From Catonia carolina (lineage: Eukaryota > Arthropoda > Insecta > Hemiptera > Achilidae), in assembly GCA_035578175.1 (NCBI GenBank), contig JAQMRL010000044.1:744001-808000 (forward strand): a stretch of DNA of 64,000 bases, in the 5' to 3' direction. Position 1 is the first letter of the stretch, and the number at the start of each line of letters is the position of its first letter. The notes under the pieces are model-generated. The model ran no database searches and was not told where the DNA came from. It saw nothing but the letters and a program-made list of their open reading frames with translations. Positions 11,118 through 22,905 of the stretch are shown piece after piece. A program made the translations under genes and the position numbers.

Positions 11118-12087
11118 ACTCACATGCATAGACCAATCGCAAAACACATGTTTTTCGTGAATTATTCCGAAACGGTGAAAACAAGGCTTCGCAAATTTTA
11201 CTACCTTTCCTAAACTATACTTCATAGAATACGTCACGTTAAGAAACAAAAAATTATTAAAAATAAGATATTTCTACGAAGACAACATTAGACTAATGAA
11301 GTATACCTTTATATTAAGTTTGTACATGTCTTACGACATTAGTTCAAACGCATATACAACAGATAAAAGATAATAAACAACAAAAATAAAACTGCAAAAA
11401 TATATAATTCACTAACACAAAAATTTAATAAGATGAATAATAAAGGGTCAAGTCTACTACCCTGCGGGAATCCAAACATCTTATATTTCCACGTAAAAAA
11501 CTAATTAACATTCAACAGGATAAAGAAAACCATATTAAGTAACATTTCACACACCATACAAATAGAAATTAAATTGAAAGATATTAAAAGATTAAAAAAA
11601 ACCCTGATGAAGAAAATCACAGCGGGGAATAAAGTACAAAAAAACCGTACAAAAACCAGTCGACCAATAGATTAGAAGCAAAATTTGTAACCACATATTA
11701 CACAAAAAGAATCTTTAAATGCAACAGCCTATATCATACATAAAAAGAGTGTGTGTCACACAAAAAATAAAAAAAGAAAGAAAAAGAAAACCTTTTGTGA
11801 GGTTGATTGAAGAACTTTCAAGTGAATAGAAGTTAATCAAGTAACGAAGGATGGATGTATAGCTAAAAAGACCTGATGAAAAGAACTGATGTATGGTTGA
11901 ATGCTAAAAAGAGAGGTCATGAAGAGAAAAGAAATAGAAAGATATACGGGGAACAGAGATGATATTGATGGAATGAAAGACAGACGGTTTAGTAACCGAT
12001 CGAAGTCAAATGAAGAAAAATAATTAAGGTGTAGGATGAGTTAACTCGAGATGCATCAGCAACTGGTATCATTTCTACTTACACCAG
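11118..12087. other. mostly unassigned sequence
   Basis: The first 40 bp (AGACCAATCGCAAAACACATG) resemble the H 5' region reversed. Purine-rich A/G tracts follow at 11768-11800. No gene recognised. Confidence 0.4.
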
Positions 12088-12477
12088 AAAAATCTACCGT
12101 GAAACACTCACACGACTGCAAATGTTAATAATAAAAAATATAACTTCTATGCTTAATCATTAGTAAACAATTTAAAATTAAGAAAAACATAACCTAATTT
12201 AAATAATGAGTAAATGAAAATCAACCTCTGCTGAACTTAAAAATTGACACTAAACTAAGCTCTCTAGAAAAGAATGCTTGAAATGTAAGTACTAGGTTTC
12301 TTAGTTTTCTACAACGATAATTACATACATTTCTGCCCTAAAATGCATACTAAGGGCGCATTCTTAAAAATATTTTTTACTACAAGCGCACAGGCCTCCA
12401 AGAATTTCAGTAGACATGGCCCCTAACCCTATCTTGTACAGCACAACAAAATTATATTAGGCGGTTTTTACAAAAAA
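12088..12477 (-). mobile_element. H element copy, 3' part
   Basis: Reversed 3' palindrome (GTGAAACACTCACACGACTG), then body to TTTCAGTAGACATGG and CTTGTACAGCACA. It is joined directly to the next copy in the same orientation. Confidence 0.85.
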
Positions 12478-13332
12478 AAATTTGTCGTGAGACACAAACA
12501 CGCGACGTTCTCTAGCCAATGCATATAATAGAACATTAGTAATTAAACATTAGAAATAAACAAAAAAAAAACCTAAAAAACATACCTCATTTTAATCATG
12601 AGTGAATGATGCAAAATGAAAATCAACCTTAGTTTGGCTTAAATATACGGAAAATCTCTCTTTGCTGCTAAACTAGGCTCTATAGAGAAAAATTCTTGAA
12701 ATAAAAGTTGTAGACCTTTTAATTTCCTATAAATTTTAATATATACGTACATTTCTGTCGTAAAATTGATACTACGGCCGAAATCGTAAAACATCGATTT
12801 TTTTTACAAATTTTCTTGAGAAAAAACCAGAAAATCACTAATTAAAGCTAAACTAAGCGTTACACTTTTGCGCTAAAATACATATTAAGGCCGCAATCTT
12901 AAAAAAAACTTTGTTTCTACGAAAGAACAGCCTTCCAAAGAATTTTAGCAGACATAGCGCCTATCCTACCTTGTAGAGCATAAAAATTGTAATAAATGAG
13001 GCAATTTTAAGAACAATCGTAAAGTTGTTTTTAAAAAAATCGCAGAAAAGTGAAAAATGACACGAATAAACTACTTCCGGTTGACCGATTTTGATGAAAA
13101 TGTTCGTATCTGGTCCTCTAATGGTACCTAACTTAAGTTTCACGTTTTAACTACGTACGATGTTCCGTTCTTGAGATACTTTTTCACACACAGACCAATC
13201 GCTAAAAACATGTTTTTTTGGGTTCAGGGGGTCTGAAAACGTGTAGATCCGATGAAAACTCGATTTCAAAAAATTGACATGAAAACAATACTATTCTTCC
13301 TATATATTCATACAGGCAAGAAAAATAGTGAA
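12478..13332 (-). mobile_element. H element copy, near full length
   Basis: From GTGAGACACAAACACGCGAC with TCTCTAGCC at the 3' side to ATATATTCATACAGGCAAGAAAAATAG at the 5' side. About 855 bp. The GT tract is short (TTTCACACACAGACC). Confidence 0.85.
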
Positions 13333-13337
13333 TGTAA

Positions 13338-13635
13338 AAAAAACTAGGATCCGTTTTTGAAAAAAATGCAAAACGTAAAAATAGTACGAATAGACTACTA
13401 AGTCCGGTTAACCGATTTCGCTAAAAATGTTTGTGTTGAGTCCCTTTGGGGTACCTAAATTCCAAGTTACAACTTCGTACGCTATTCCGTTCTTGTGATA
13501 TTTTGTCCACACACAAACCAAAAACAAGTTTTTTTTTGTTTAAGGGGCCTAAAAACGTGTATTTTTGGTGAAAAATCGACATCAGAACAATTCTCTCCTT
13601 CCCTATAAATGTATATAGGGTAAGAGAAAGTAAAA
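13338..13635 (-). mobile_element. H element copy, 5' part
   Basis: Starts near GATCCGTTTTTGAAAAAAAT and ends ATGTATATAGGGTAAGAGAAAGTAA. It is the third H segment in a head-to-tail series from 12088. Confidence 0.85.
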
Positions 13636-13906
13636 ACTGATTAACCGCCATCATTGTGTAACATTGTACAGTGATATTCTAGAAATGGCTAAAGGAATAA
13701 ATTGTCTTAGTTTATTGTAAAATATTATGTATTCTACGAATTGTTGTGTATTCAACAAGAATAATAGACTGCAATGAAAATAATGTTTTGGATAGGAATA
13801 CTTAGAAATCGTAACTAGTAAAAACATTTGTTTAATTTTCATTCCTTCCACATTATTCCAGTAATGCGGCAATTAGTGATTTTCCGTATATATTTGTTTT
13901 AAGATT

Positions 13907-15413
13907 GGGGAGAGTGGGGTAAAACCGGGCAGTCGGGTGCAAACCGGGTACCCCCTCAAAGCCGCTGTATGCACTGCGATCGCGTGAATAACGGAAGAAC
14001 TACGTTCCATTTTGACGAAGAAGCATCGACCAGTACCAAAAGTCAAAAGATGCGCTTGTATTGTTACTGTGGGAAAAAATTAAGTTTTAGTGATTTTTGC
14101 TTACGATTTTAGAAGAAAACTAGTTTGGCGATACTGCGTTCTTGTTTCTGCAACAGTAAAGGTATGTAGCTCTCTTTGTACAACATTTAATTACCTTCAT
14201 TTTCATTGTAAATAATTGTCTTTAGCGTTTTGTACAGTCACATGACGCCATGTTTTATGAAAGCTGTACGTGCGGGGTAAAACCGGGTACTAGCTATGGG
14301 GCAAAACCGGGTAGTACCCGGTTTTACCCTTCGATTCTTAAAACATAGAAAGTGTACTTTTACCTAATTTTATTAACATAATTTCGTATTTAAAACATTT
14401 ATAACACTATTTTGGTACATTTTAGATTTATTAAAGTATTTATTATGTAAATGCAGAATTATTTTAAGTAGAAAATATGCATGTTGCTACTAAATATTCC
14501 ATATGGGCACTAACAGCTACAATTAAAGTGCTGTTTATGTTTAAATGGTTATTTTATGGTTTAATTCACCAATAATTTAATTTACCTGTTATTTATGTTA
14601 AATCACTATAGCCTGTCATTTTCTTTTTTTTAGAACTCAAGATGCGTAGAGCCTACAAGCGAAAAACGGACCGTCAGTCATGTAGTAAAGAAGCCATGGA
14701 GCAAGCAATTGTAGTAATGTCTGGTAGAATGGGTTAAAAAAAGGCGTTCAAAAAAGAGAAACCGAGGGATGACTCCGGTGAAGAAGAGGATGAAACTACT
14801 GCCTGCATTTAGGCCTACTGCAATGAACTTCACTTGGACTCCAAGGGTGGTGATGGATGGATCCAGTGCATCCAATATCGTTATTGGGCCCATGAATGCT
14901 GCTCTGAGGCCGAAAAGGATGATAACTATTTTCCTTGTGACTTGTGCGAGATAGTTTCTCGCCAATAATGTTAATGGCAAATAGATATTATAATTATTAA
15001 TAAAACTAAAATAAAATTTAAAAGTATTACAAAAACTAAATCAAAGACAGTTAATTTATTAAAAACTCATCAAGTTAGGTCTTTTTATACTTATTTTTAT
15101 GTTTTATAGAATTAGTTAACTTGGGTAAATAAAATAAACAATAATTTTGGAAAAAGGTTTAAAATTTTTATTTTCCCATATAAATAACATGTCTACCCGG
15201 TTTTACCCCACTAGTGGGGCAAAACCGGGTAAAATGACTTTTTTTACAAAAAATGACGTAAAATTAAAAATAATAATATCATGTTTTCGAGACTGTGGTT
15301 GCATTAACAGATAAGTAGAGCTTACTTTTACAAAATTTTGTTCCTTAGCTCTAAAAACTGTGGTTTCTGGAAGCCTTCAAACCTTAGGGACCCGGTTTTA
15401 CCCCACTTTCCCC
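13907..15413 (+). mobile_element. pogo-like DNA transposon, internally deleted
   Basis: The terminal inverted repeats are 23 bp with one mismatch: GGGGAGAGTGGGGTAAAACC plus GGG on the left, GGGGAAAGTGGGGTAAAACC plus GGG reversed on the right. The motif AAACCGGGT, direct or inverted, recurs at 13940, 14281-14331, 15195-15230 and at the end, suggesting subterminal transposase-binding sites. TA follows the right end but the left flank is TT. The flanks (AATTAGTGATTTTCCGTAT before, ACGCTTAGTTTAGTG after) look like H sequence, so it probably inserted into an H copy. Confidence 0.8.
14642..14968 (+). pseudogene. pogo-like transposase, N- and C-termini fused by deletion
   Basis: One frame of 109 codons starts at an ATG with MRRAYKRKTDRQSCSKEAME and QAIVVMSGRMG, the N-terminal psq-type helix-turn-helix of pogo/Tigger-like transposases. 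After an in-frame TAA it passes directly into KEKPRDDSGEEEDETTACI, and after a TAG into a Cys/His-rich segment. That segment includes DGWIQC, WAHECC and DDNYFPCDLC, like the PHD-type C-terminal tail of this group. The whole CENP-B-like and DDE catalytic middle, usually several hundred residues, is gone. Two stops inside the frame show no function remains. It lies between intact terminal repeats. Confidence 0.8.
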
Positions 15414-15780
15414 TAGGTAATTAGAAAACCTACAACATTTATTCGAAACATTTTATTCTACTGTACAACGCTTAGTTTAGTGTACATTTAAGATTTTTTG
15501 TAATTTCTAAATTACAGAAAATTTTAAAAAATCTTTAACTTTTATTCCTAGAATTTTTTTTACAGAGCTTAGTTTAACGTGAAGTAGTGACTACGTAATT
15601 TTATTAATCTAATTTTTTTTATAACCAATCGGAGCTTGAAAAAATAACCCCGTAAATATTGAGTTCTTAAGTGGTTGATTTTCATTTTACGTTATTCACT
15701 CATGATTAAAAATAGGATGTTTCATTATTTACATTGGCAATAGAAAGTCGTGTAAGTGTTTTAAACCAGGTTATTTTTAA
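15414..15780 (+). mobile_element. H element copy, 3' part
   Basis: From AACCTACAACATTTATTCGA and ACAACGCTTAGTTTAGTG to GGCAATAGAAAGTCGTGTAAGTGTTTTAAACCAGG. The short piece 13862-13905 before the pogo-like element is probably the same copy. Confidence 0.8.
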
Positions 15781-15837
15781 ACAATTTGCAATGTAAACTA
15801 TCCCGCTGGATTTATTGCAGTTAATTTTACGATTTTT

Positions 15838-16498
15838 ACTTTATCTTGCCTGTATGAATAAATGCCTTTAGGGAGGAAAATAATGTTTTCCTGTCGATTT
15901 TTCGAAATTGAGCTGTCACCGGATAAACCGGGGGGTTATCAGACCCCCGAAAAAATCAGCGCATTTACTAATTTTTTTTTTTTTTGCTTTATATGATAGG
16001 GTAAGCGCCAGTCTGCTGAAATTCTTGGGGAATCTGTTCTCTCGTAGAATTTTTGTTTAAGATTGCAGCCTTAATATGCATTTCAGCGCAAAAGTGTATA
16101 TAGGCCTAATAAAAGTAGTAGAAAATTTAAAAATCTACAACTTTTATTTTAAACATTTTTTCTATAACGCTTAGTTTAGCGGTAATTAGTGATTTTCTGT
16201 TTTTTTTTCATGAAATTCTGTAAAAAAAATCGAAGTTTTAAGATTTCGGCCGTAGTATCCATTTACGACATAAATGTATAATCAAATTTATAGGAAATTA
16301 AAAGATCTACAACTTTTATTTCAGCATTTTTCTCTACAGAGCTTAGTTTAGCTTCATAAAGTGATTTTCCGTATTTTTAACCCAAACTAAGGTTGGTTTT
16401 CATTCTGCATCATTCACTCATGATTAAAATAAGGTTGTTTTTTGAAGTTTTTTTTTGTTTAGGTTATAGCCTATTGATCATCAATCAGATTTTTTTAA
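15838..16498 (+). mobile_element. H element copy, microsatellite region deleted
   Basis: Starts ACTTTATCTTGCCTGTATGA and ends GATCATCAATCAGATTTTTTT. The segment from the GT tract to the ACCGGAAGTAGTAG motif is missing, and so is the 3' inverted repeat. Confidence 0.8.
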
Positions 16499-17032
16499 AT
16501 ATACAGATGAGGAGAATTTGAGGGAAACAAAACGATGATTAAGAAATAACAGTCATAAAGTAATTAAAAGGCCATAAAACTTTCCATAAAAGATAATCTT
16601 TTATTTCAACAACTCGCTCATCCACAACAAAATAATACACCTACCAACTTAGAATACTACTTGACACGTTACAAAACTATTCTGTCTTTGTCGCACATTA
16701 TCAAGAGAGTGCTTTGTGTCGGATGTTTATGCTATGCTCTCCAATCCCAAGGTCTCAAACTGTGTCAACAGCCTTTCTTTGCCAAGAGAACGCTGCCTGC
16801 TATAGAATCACAACTTGTGTAACTAACCTAACGTAAAATTATTTAAATGTACTTATATTTTTAATTAAAAAATTTTTTAAATTCAAAAGTAGCATCAACT
16901 ACTTGGTTAATTAATACCAAAACAATTTTGTCCAAAACGCAATACACCCAAGAACATGTACAATCAAATTTCTAAGAGTTTCTATGTACGAATTCTTATA
17001 ACAATCAAACATGTAATAAAACATCAAATAGG
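16499..17032. other. unassigned sequence
   Basis: Nothing recognised. Confidence 0.4.
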
Positions 17033-17446
17033 GCATAAAATGCATATTAAAGCCGCAATCTTAATAAAACTATTTTCTTCTAGAGAGCATAAAAAATGTA
17101 GTATATGAGGCGATTTTTAAAAAAAAACGTAGGAGCCGTTTTTGAGAAAATCGCAAAAAAGTGTAAAATGACACAAATAAACTACTATTTCCGATAGACC
17201 GATTTTGATGAAAATGTTCGTGTCGGGTTCTCTAGTGGTATCTAACTAAAGTTCCAATTTTCAACTTCATTGATGTTCCGTTCTTGAGATATTTTGTTCA
17301 CACAGACAAATCCCTAAAATCATATTTTTTGGATTCATGGGGTCTGAAAACGTGTAGATTCGGTGAAAACTCGATTTCGTAAAATCGACATGAAAACAAT
17401 ACTTTCCTTTCTGTATATTCATATAGGGAAGAGAAAGTAAAAATAC
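17033..17446 (-). mobile_element. H element copy, 5' half
   Basis: From ATGCATATTAAAGCCGCAATC to ATTCATATAGGGAAGAGAAAGTA. The microsatellite is reduced to TTCACACAGACAA. Confidence 0.88.
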
Positions 17447-17651
17447 GTGGGTGGGCAAAAGGGATGAAGTACTGTTTATAGCCTACAATGCCTGACCAAC
17501 ATTAGATGCTAATTTAGATCAGCAATTCGTACATTAAATTTATTACTATTTTGCATTTACAACGTGTGAAAGTAACTTACAATTCCTATGAACCCTCTTA
17601 CACATGGTTATGTAAACATCAACTTACCTGAAACAAAACAAAATAAAACAT

Positions 17652-17845
17652 TTAATGTGAATCACTCATACGAGTACATCATGCCAATGTAAACAATCGT
17701 AAAATAGGCCTACTATAATCATGAGTGGATGACGAGTAAATGAAATCAACCTCTGTTGGACTTTTGATATTGATGAGCCAAAATATGGGAAATCACTGAC
17801 ACTAAACTAAGCACCAAATAAAACGATGCTTAAAATAAACTTTCT
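17652..17845 (-). mobile_element. H element copy, 3' fragment
   Basis: GTGAATCACTCATACGAG to ACTAAACTAAGCACC, closely followed by TTTCTCTTGCCC at 17841. Confidence 0.7.
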
Positions 17846-18265
17846 CTTGCCCAAAATGATTTTTTTAAGCCACATTGGACCACTAAACCAACCAATTTCT
17901 AGTGTTCTTCGGATAACGTATTGGTCTAGCCTTTCGGTTTTGCCAGTACTTTTTGAGACGGTCCGATCTTTGTTTCCGTATCACACCTCCACCGTGTGTC
18001 TTTCTGCTTTTTCGTAATAAAATCCTTGTAATTTGAGAGTACTATTTAGTTTTGTGATTCCCATTTGTGGGGCAGTCTTTTAAAACAAGTGAATTTAGAG
18101 ATTTAAGTCATTATTTCTATTTTTGTTTATTTGTTTATTTCTATTTCTATTTTAGTCATTTTCCCATTTGTGGGGGCGTGAGCATTGATCATCGTGTTTG
18201 TTTTATTTGCAGTCCTAAAAGTCAAGGCTGCAATACGAGGAGGATTTGCCCTATACTAATATAAT
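17846..18265. other. unassigned GC-richer sequence
   Basis: CCCATTTGTGGGG, a short palindrome, occurs twice about 100 bp apart (18060 and 18162). No coding motif recognised. Confidence 0.35.
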
Positions 18266-18269
18266 AAGG

Positions 18270-18853
18270 AAAAAAGGTATCATTCTCAGTCGATTTTCCG
18301 AAACTGTATTTTCACCGGATACACACGGTTTCATGGGCCTTTGAACCCAAAATCCCTGTTTTTAGCAATTGGTGGTGGGGGTGGTGTGTGTGTTTGCGCG
18401 CGCGACAAATCATTTTAAGAACGGAATATCAAGAAGTTGAAACACTACGGGACCCGACACGAACATTTTCATCAAAATCGGTATACAAAATTTATGTAAT
18501 TTATGCTTCACAATCTAGAGTAAGCGCTATGTCTACTAAAATTTATTAAAAACCTGTGCTGTCGTACGAAAAATGTATTTTTTTAAATTACGACTTCAAT
18601 ATGTATTTTAGGGTAAACTTGTAAAACTAAAGTTATAGAACATTTTTGAAAACCTACAACTTCTATTTGAAACAATATTGTCAACAATGCTTAAAATAGC
18701 GTCAATTTGTGATTTTCTGTAATTTTTCACACAGACATATCGCTGCAAATTCGATTTTGAAAATTCAACATTAAAACAATACTTTTCTTCGCTATAGGTC
18801 TATATATGAAGTGGATGGAACCCTATATATTCATATAGGGCAAGAGGCAGTAA
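18270..18853 (+). mobile_element. chimeric H element (two 5' ends facing each other)
   Basis: Bases 18270-18725 follow the plus-strand H order: ACCGGATACACACGG, then the GGTGTGTGTG tract, then the AATATGTATTTTAGGG region. From about 18728 the sequence becomes the reversed H 5' end (CACACAGACATATCGC), ending TATATTCATATAGGGCAAGAGGCAGTA. An internal inversion or a back-to-back fusion would explain it. Confidence 0.75.
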
Positions 18854-19737
18854 ACAACTAATCTCATTAAAACGTAGTTGTAATAATAATCTCTACTGAA
18901 ACCCTTGTCAAGGTTAACAAAACCTTAACATTTATCCTTTACCCTGACAAAAAATAAAGATTTTAAAATAAAATAACCCATCACTGATTTTTTAAAACCA
19001 GAATTACTAAAATTTCACCTTAGGCGTCCCATAATCAGTTTCCTTAACAATATTTGTAAATCTAAAACATGCATTCGGACATGCGCAGTATCTTAAATGG
19101 AATTACTCGTAATAGAAATTGTTTATTAGTCTATATTAGATTGCAAGGTTAAATACTCTATTAATATCATATTAACTTAAAAAAAAAAAAACATTTCTAG
19201 GCTAGGTCGGGGATAATGTATGAAAAATTATTATGCAGTAGTATTTTAGTATAAACAGAGATAAGTTAGTTATCAGTGTTCGTGATAACACTACAAATGT
19301 AAACGTGCTGTTTTGTGTTCTTTAACGAATCTATCTCTTAGATGTGTGTTAATGACGAAACTCGGTTACAATGTTGCCATGTCAACAACTAGTTAAAATT
19401 ATCACACTTGTTCATTTTAATTTATCCGTAAATTAATTGTTTTTTTACGTTAACTTTATCAGGATATAGGTACTTAAGTCAAGAGAATGCTTTTTGCGTA
19501 CGGATGGGCTGTGAGGAAGGCAATGATGAATTAATATGTTTTGCTTCGTAGGGGAAATCAAAAATCCTGGGGGAATCTTGACGTGAAGTTTTTATTTATT
19601 TTGATAATTTTTGTGTATTTCGACAGTAATACAATTTTACAAAGTTAAAATTTACATTTTGAATTAAAATGTTGAGAATAAAAGATCAAAATTTCCAATT
19701 TCAAATTTATATTTCTCGCAACTTAAATTGTGTAATT
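18854..19737. other. unassigned AT-rich sequence
   Basis: No gene or family recognised. A small hairpin GTTATCA-gtgttcg-TGATAAC lies near 19270. Confidence 0.4.
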
Positions 19738-20658
19738 ACTTCTTTCTCTTGCCTATATGAATATATACGAAGGAAAGTATTGTTTTCATGTCGATTTTTC
19801 GAAATGTATTCACCGGATATATACGTTTTCAGACCCACTGAACCCAAAAAACATGTTTTTAGCGATTGGTCTGTGTGTGTGTGTGTGAACAGAATATCTC
19901 AAGAACGGAACATCGTACGAACTTGAAACTTAGAACTTAAGTTACATACCACTACCAGACCCGACACGAACATTTTCATCAAAATCGGTCAACCGGAAGT
20001 AGTAAATTATTCGTATAATTTTTTATTTTTTTGCGATTTTCTCAAAAACTGGTCCTACGATTTTTTTAAAAATCGCCTGGTTTATTCAATTTTTTATTCT
20101 CTACAAGATAGGGTAGGTGCCATGTTTGCTAAAATTCTTGGTGAGGCTGTTTTCACGTAAAGAAATAGTTTTTTTAAGATTACGGCTCCATTATAAATTT
20201 TAGCCCAAAAACTTATATAATAAAAGTTGTAGAGAATTTTAAAACCTACAACTTTTATTTCAAACATTTTTTTGTATACGCTTAGTTTAGCAGTAATTAG
20301 CGATTTTCTGTTTTTTTCTCACGAAAACGTGTGAAAAATCTATTTTTTTAAGATTTCGGCCTTAGTATGCATTTTACGACAAAAGTGTATATAATTAATT
20401 TTATAGGAAATAAAAAGATCTACAACTTTTATTTAAAGCATTTTATTCTACAGAGCCTAGTTTAGTGTGAAAGAGTGATTTTCCGTATTTTTAAGCCAAA
20501 CTGAGGTCGATTTTCATTTTGCGTCTTTCACTTATGAGTAAAATTAGGTTATATTTATCGAGGATAGTTTTTTGTTTTTATTACTTATGTTAGGATTATC
20601 GTTAATTATTTTCATTGGAAAGAGAAAGTTGTGTGAGTGTTTCACACCAGATTTTTTT
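19738..20658 (+). mobile_element. H element, best full-length reference copy
   Basis: In order: CTTTCTCTTGCC; a palindromic ATATGAATATAT segment; AAAGTATTGTTTTCATGTCG; AACATGTTTTTAGCGATTGG; (GT)n at 19871-19888; CAAAATCGGTCAACCGGAAG; two related blocks each ending in TACAACTTTTATTT plus GCTTAGTTTAGC or GCCTAGTTTAGT; and GGAAAGAGAAAGTTGTGTGAG with TGTTTCACACCAGATTTTTTTT. No ORF over 90 codons matches any protein I know, and no target duplication is visible. The best structural match known to me is a non-autonomous Helentron. A foldback or long-TIR element is the alternative. Confidence 0.88.
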
Positions 20659-21259
20659 TAAGTTTGGATTAGGCCTATAGGTTGTTAACATTCAAAATAG
20701 TTCACAAAATGAATATAATACCGTTGAAAATACAGGATTAGATGTTTGACAACTAATTTATTACGTGTGAGCTAAGATTTTGTTTATCAACTCAGAAAGC
20801 TCAAAATTCTTGAAGTGTATTGACCTAAATCACCCGATGGTAGTTGAGGATAATTCACTTGTTATATCAATATTTATTTATTTTGAACGAAAAACGCGAC
20901 AGGCAGTGGTCTTAATAGAACGTTTTTTTGAGAAAGTTCAAAATGGAAATATGTAAATTTAAGTATACCTATATTTATGAGTCGTACAGGCCACCACATT
21001 ACTTTCTTATAACAAAGAACCTCATAAAATACTAAAAATTCGTTTATTAACATGTTTTTGTTTATCACCATCATTCGGGGTTCCATATCCATAATAATTT
21101 AAAATAAATTTGTACCAAAACTAAACCTTTATTTTATTGTTTTACAGTAAATAAATTCTTCTTAATAATTAAAGAGCAGTAATGGTATTATTAGATTAAT
21201 GAAAGAACAATAACGTACACAGAAATTAAAAGATAGACACAGACAGCATTCTAAATTTA
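20659..21259. other. unassigned AT-rich sequence
   Basis: Nothing recognised. Confidence 0.4.
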
Positions 21260-22608
21260 AAAAAATCTGGTGTGAAACACACACACAAGTTTCTCTTGAC
21301 AGTGCAAATAATTAACAATAAACTTAACGTTAGTATTAAAACATTAGAAATAAACAAAAAACTAACCTCAATAAACATAACCTAATTTTAATCATATATG
21401 AAAGAAGCAAAATTAAAATCGAACTCAGTTTGGCTTAAAAATACGGAAAATCACTCTTTCACGCTAAACTAGGTTCTGTAGAGAAAAATGCTTTAAATAA
21501 AAGTTGTAGATCTTTTTATTTCCTGTTGCTGTTGTTTAGGTCATCAGCCGAAAGGCTGGTTTGAACCTGTAGAGGTTTTACTAAGTAAAACGAGGAGTGA
21601 GGTGGTTTACTATGCCTTCCTCACTGAGTGCGAAAGTACGCTTATCAGCATGCCGGGCCCTCTGAAAAGCACATATTTTCCACTCTGCAAATGACACCTT
21701 CACTTCATTCACCACAGGGTCTGGCTGTATAATGAAATTCATTACTTTCAGAGGAGATAACTCTGATTAGTGACTTTTACACCTCTACCTCTTCTGTTCT
21801 TAAATGATTCAGTCATTTAATTGGCTGACCATGTGTTAAGAAACAGAACTATTTATTTTAGCCCTGCAACGAACAGATTGAGTGTAAAAATTTGACACTC
21901 CACCTGTCTGTTATGGGCAGACATAATTTTATTTCCTATAAAATTTATTATATACACTTTTGTTGTAAAATGCATTCTAAAGCCGAAATCAAAAAAAAAT
22001 AGATTTTTCACACGTTTTCGTGAGAAAAAATCAGAAAATCGCTAATTACTGCTAAACTAAGCGTTATACAAAAAAATGGTTGAAATAAAAGTTGTAGAAT
22101 TTTAAATTCTCTACAACTTTTATTATATAAATTTTTGCGGTAAATTGCATATTAAAGCCGTAATCCTAAAAAAAACTATGTTTTTACGTGAAAACAGCCT
22201 CACCTAGAATTTCAGCAAACATGATGCCTACCCTATCTTGTAGAGAATAAAAAAATTGAGTAAACCAGGCGATTTAAAAACAAATCGTAGGACCAGTTTT
22301 TGAAAAAATCGCAAAAAAGTGAAAAATTACACGAATAAACTACTACTTCCGGTTGACCGATTTTGACGAAAATGTTTGTGTCGGGTTCGGTAGTGGTATG
22401 TAACTTAAGTTTCAAGTTCGTACGATGTTCCATTCTTGAGATATTCTGTTCACACACACACACACACACACAGACCAATCGCTAAAAACATGTTTTTTGG
22501 GTTCAGGGGGTCTGAAAACATATAGATCCGGTGAAAACTCGATTTCGAAAAATCGACATGAAAACAATACTTTCCTTCCTATATATTCATATAGGCAAGA
22601 GAAAGTAA
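21260..22608 (-). mobile_element. H element, full length, with R420 insertion
   Basis: From AAAAATCTGGTGTGAAACAC to CATATAGGCAAGAGAAAGTA. A clean (CA)n tract lies at 22449-22472. Without the R420 copy and its duplication it measures about 935 bp. Confidence 0.92.
21525..21926 (-). mobile_element. R420 retroposon with 11-bp target duplication
   Basis: Flanked by TTTTATTTCCT at 21514-21524 and 21927-21937. On its own strand it starts CTGCCCATAACAGACAGG and ends in the hairpin CAGCCTTTCGGCTG, then GATGACCTAAACAACAGCAA. The hairpin and the (ACA)-type tail match the 3' ends of insect LINEs, so a LINE probably mobilised it. I found no convincing tRNA-like head, so it may be a 3'-tail SINE or a LINE deletion derivative. 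Confidence 0.88.
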
Positions 22609-22739
22609 TAATTTACCCTAACTGAAAATATTGCAGTTATTTTTAATACATACTAGTGATTTCTGTCTATATACTTAGCACATTTTTTGTTCAAGGTTAT
22701 TAATATAAATTAATAGTAACTAGTGATATTTTTAAAAGT

Positions 22740-22905
22740 TGTGTTTTACTTTCTCTTGTCAGGTATACAGAGAAGGAAGATAATGTTTACAAGTCAAATT
22801 TTCGAAATCGAGTTTTCACCGGCTATACACGTTTTCAGGATCCCTGAATTCAAAAAAATGTTTTAGTGATTGGTTTGTGCGAACAAAATATCTCAAGATT
22901 TATGG
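22740..22905 (+). mobile_element. H element, 5' fragment
   Basis: ACTTTCTCTTGTCAGG to AACAAAATATCTCAAG. It breaks right after the microsatellite site. Confidence 0.8.

Noticed and set aside
16240..16460. apparent tandem duplication of TACAACTTTTATTT blocks
   Set aside because: This is the normal internal two-block structure of H, present in every long copy.
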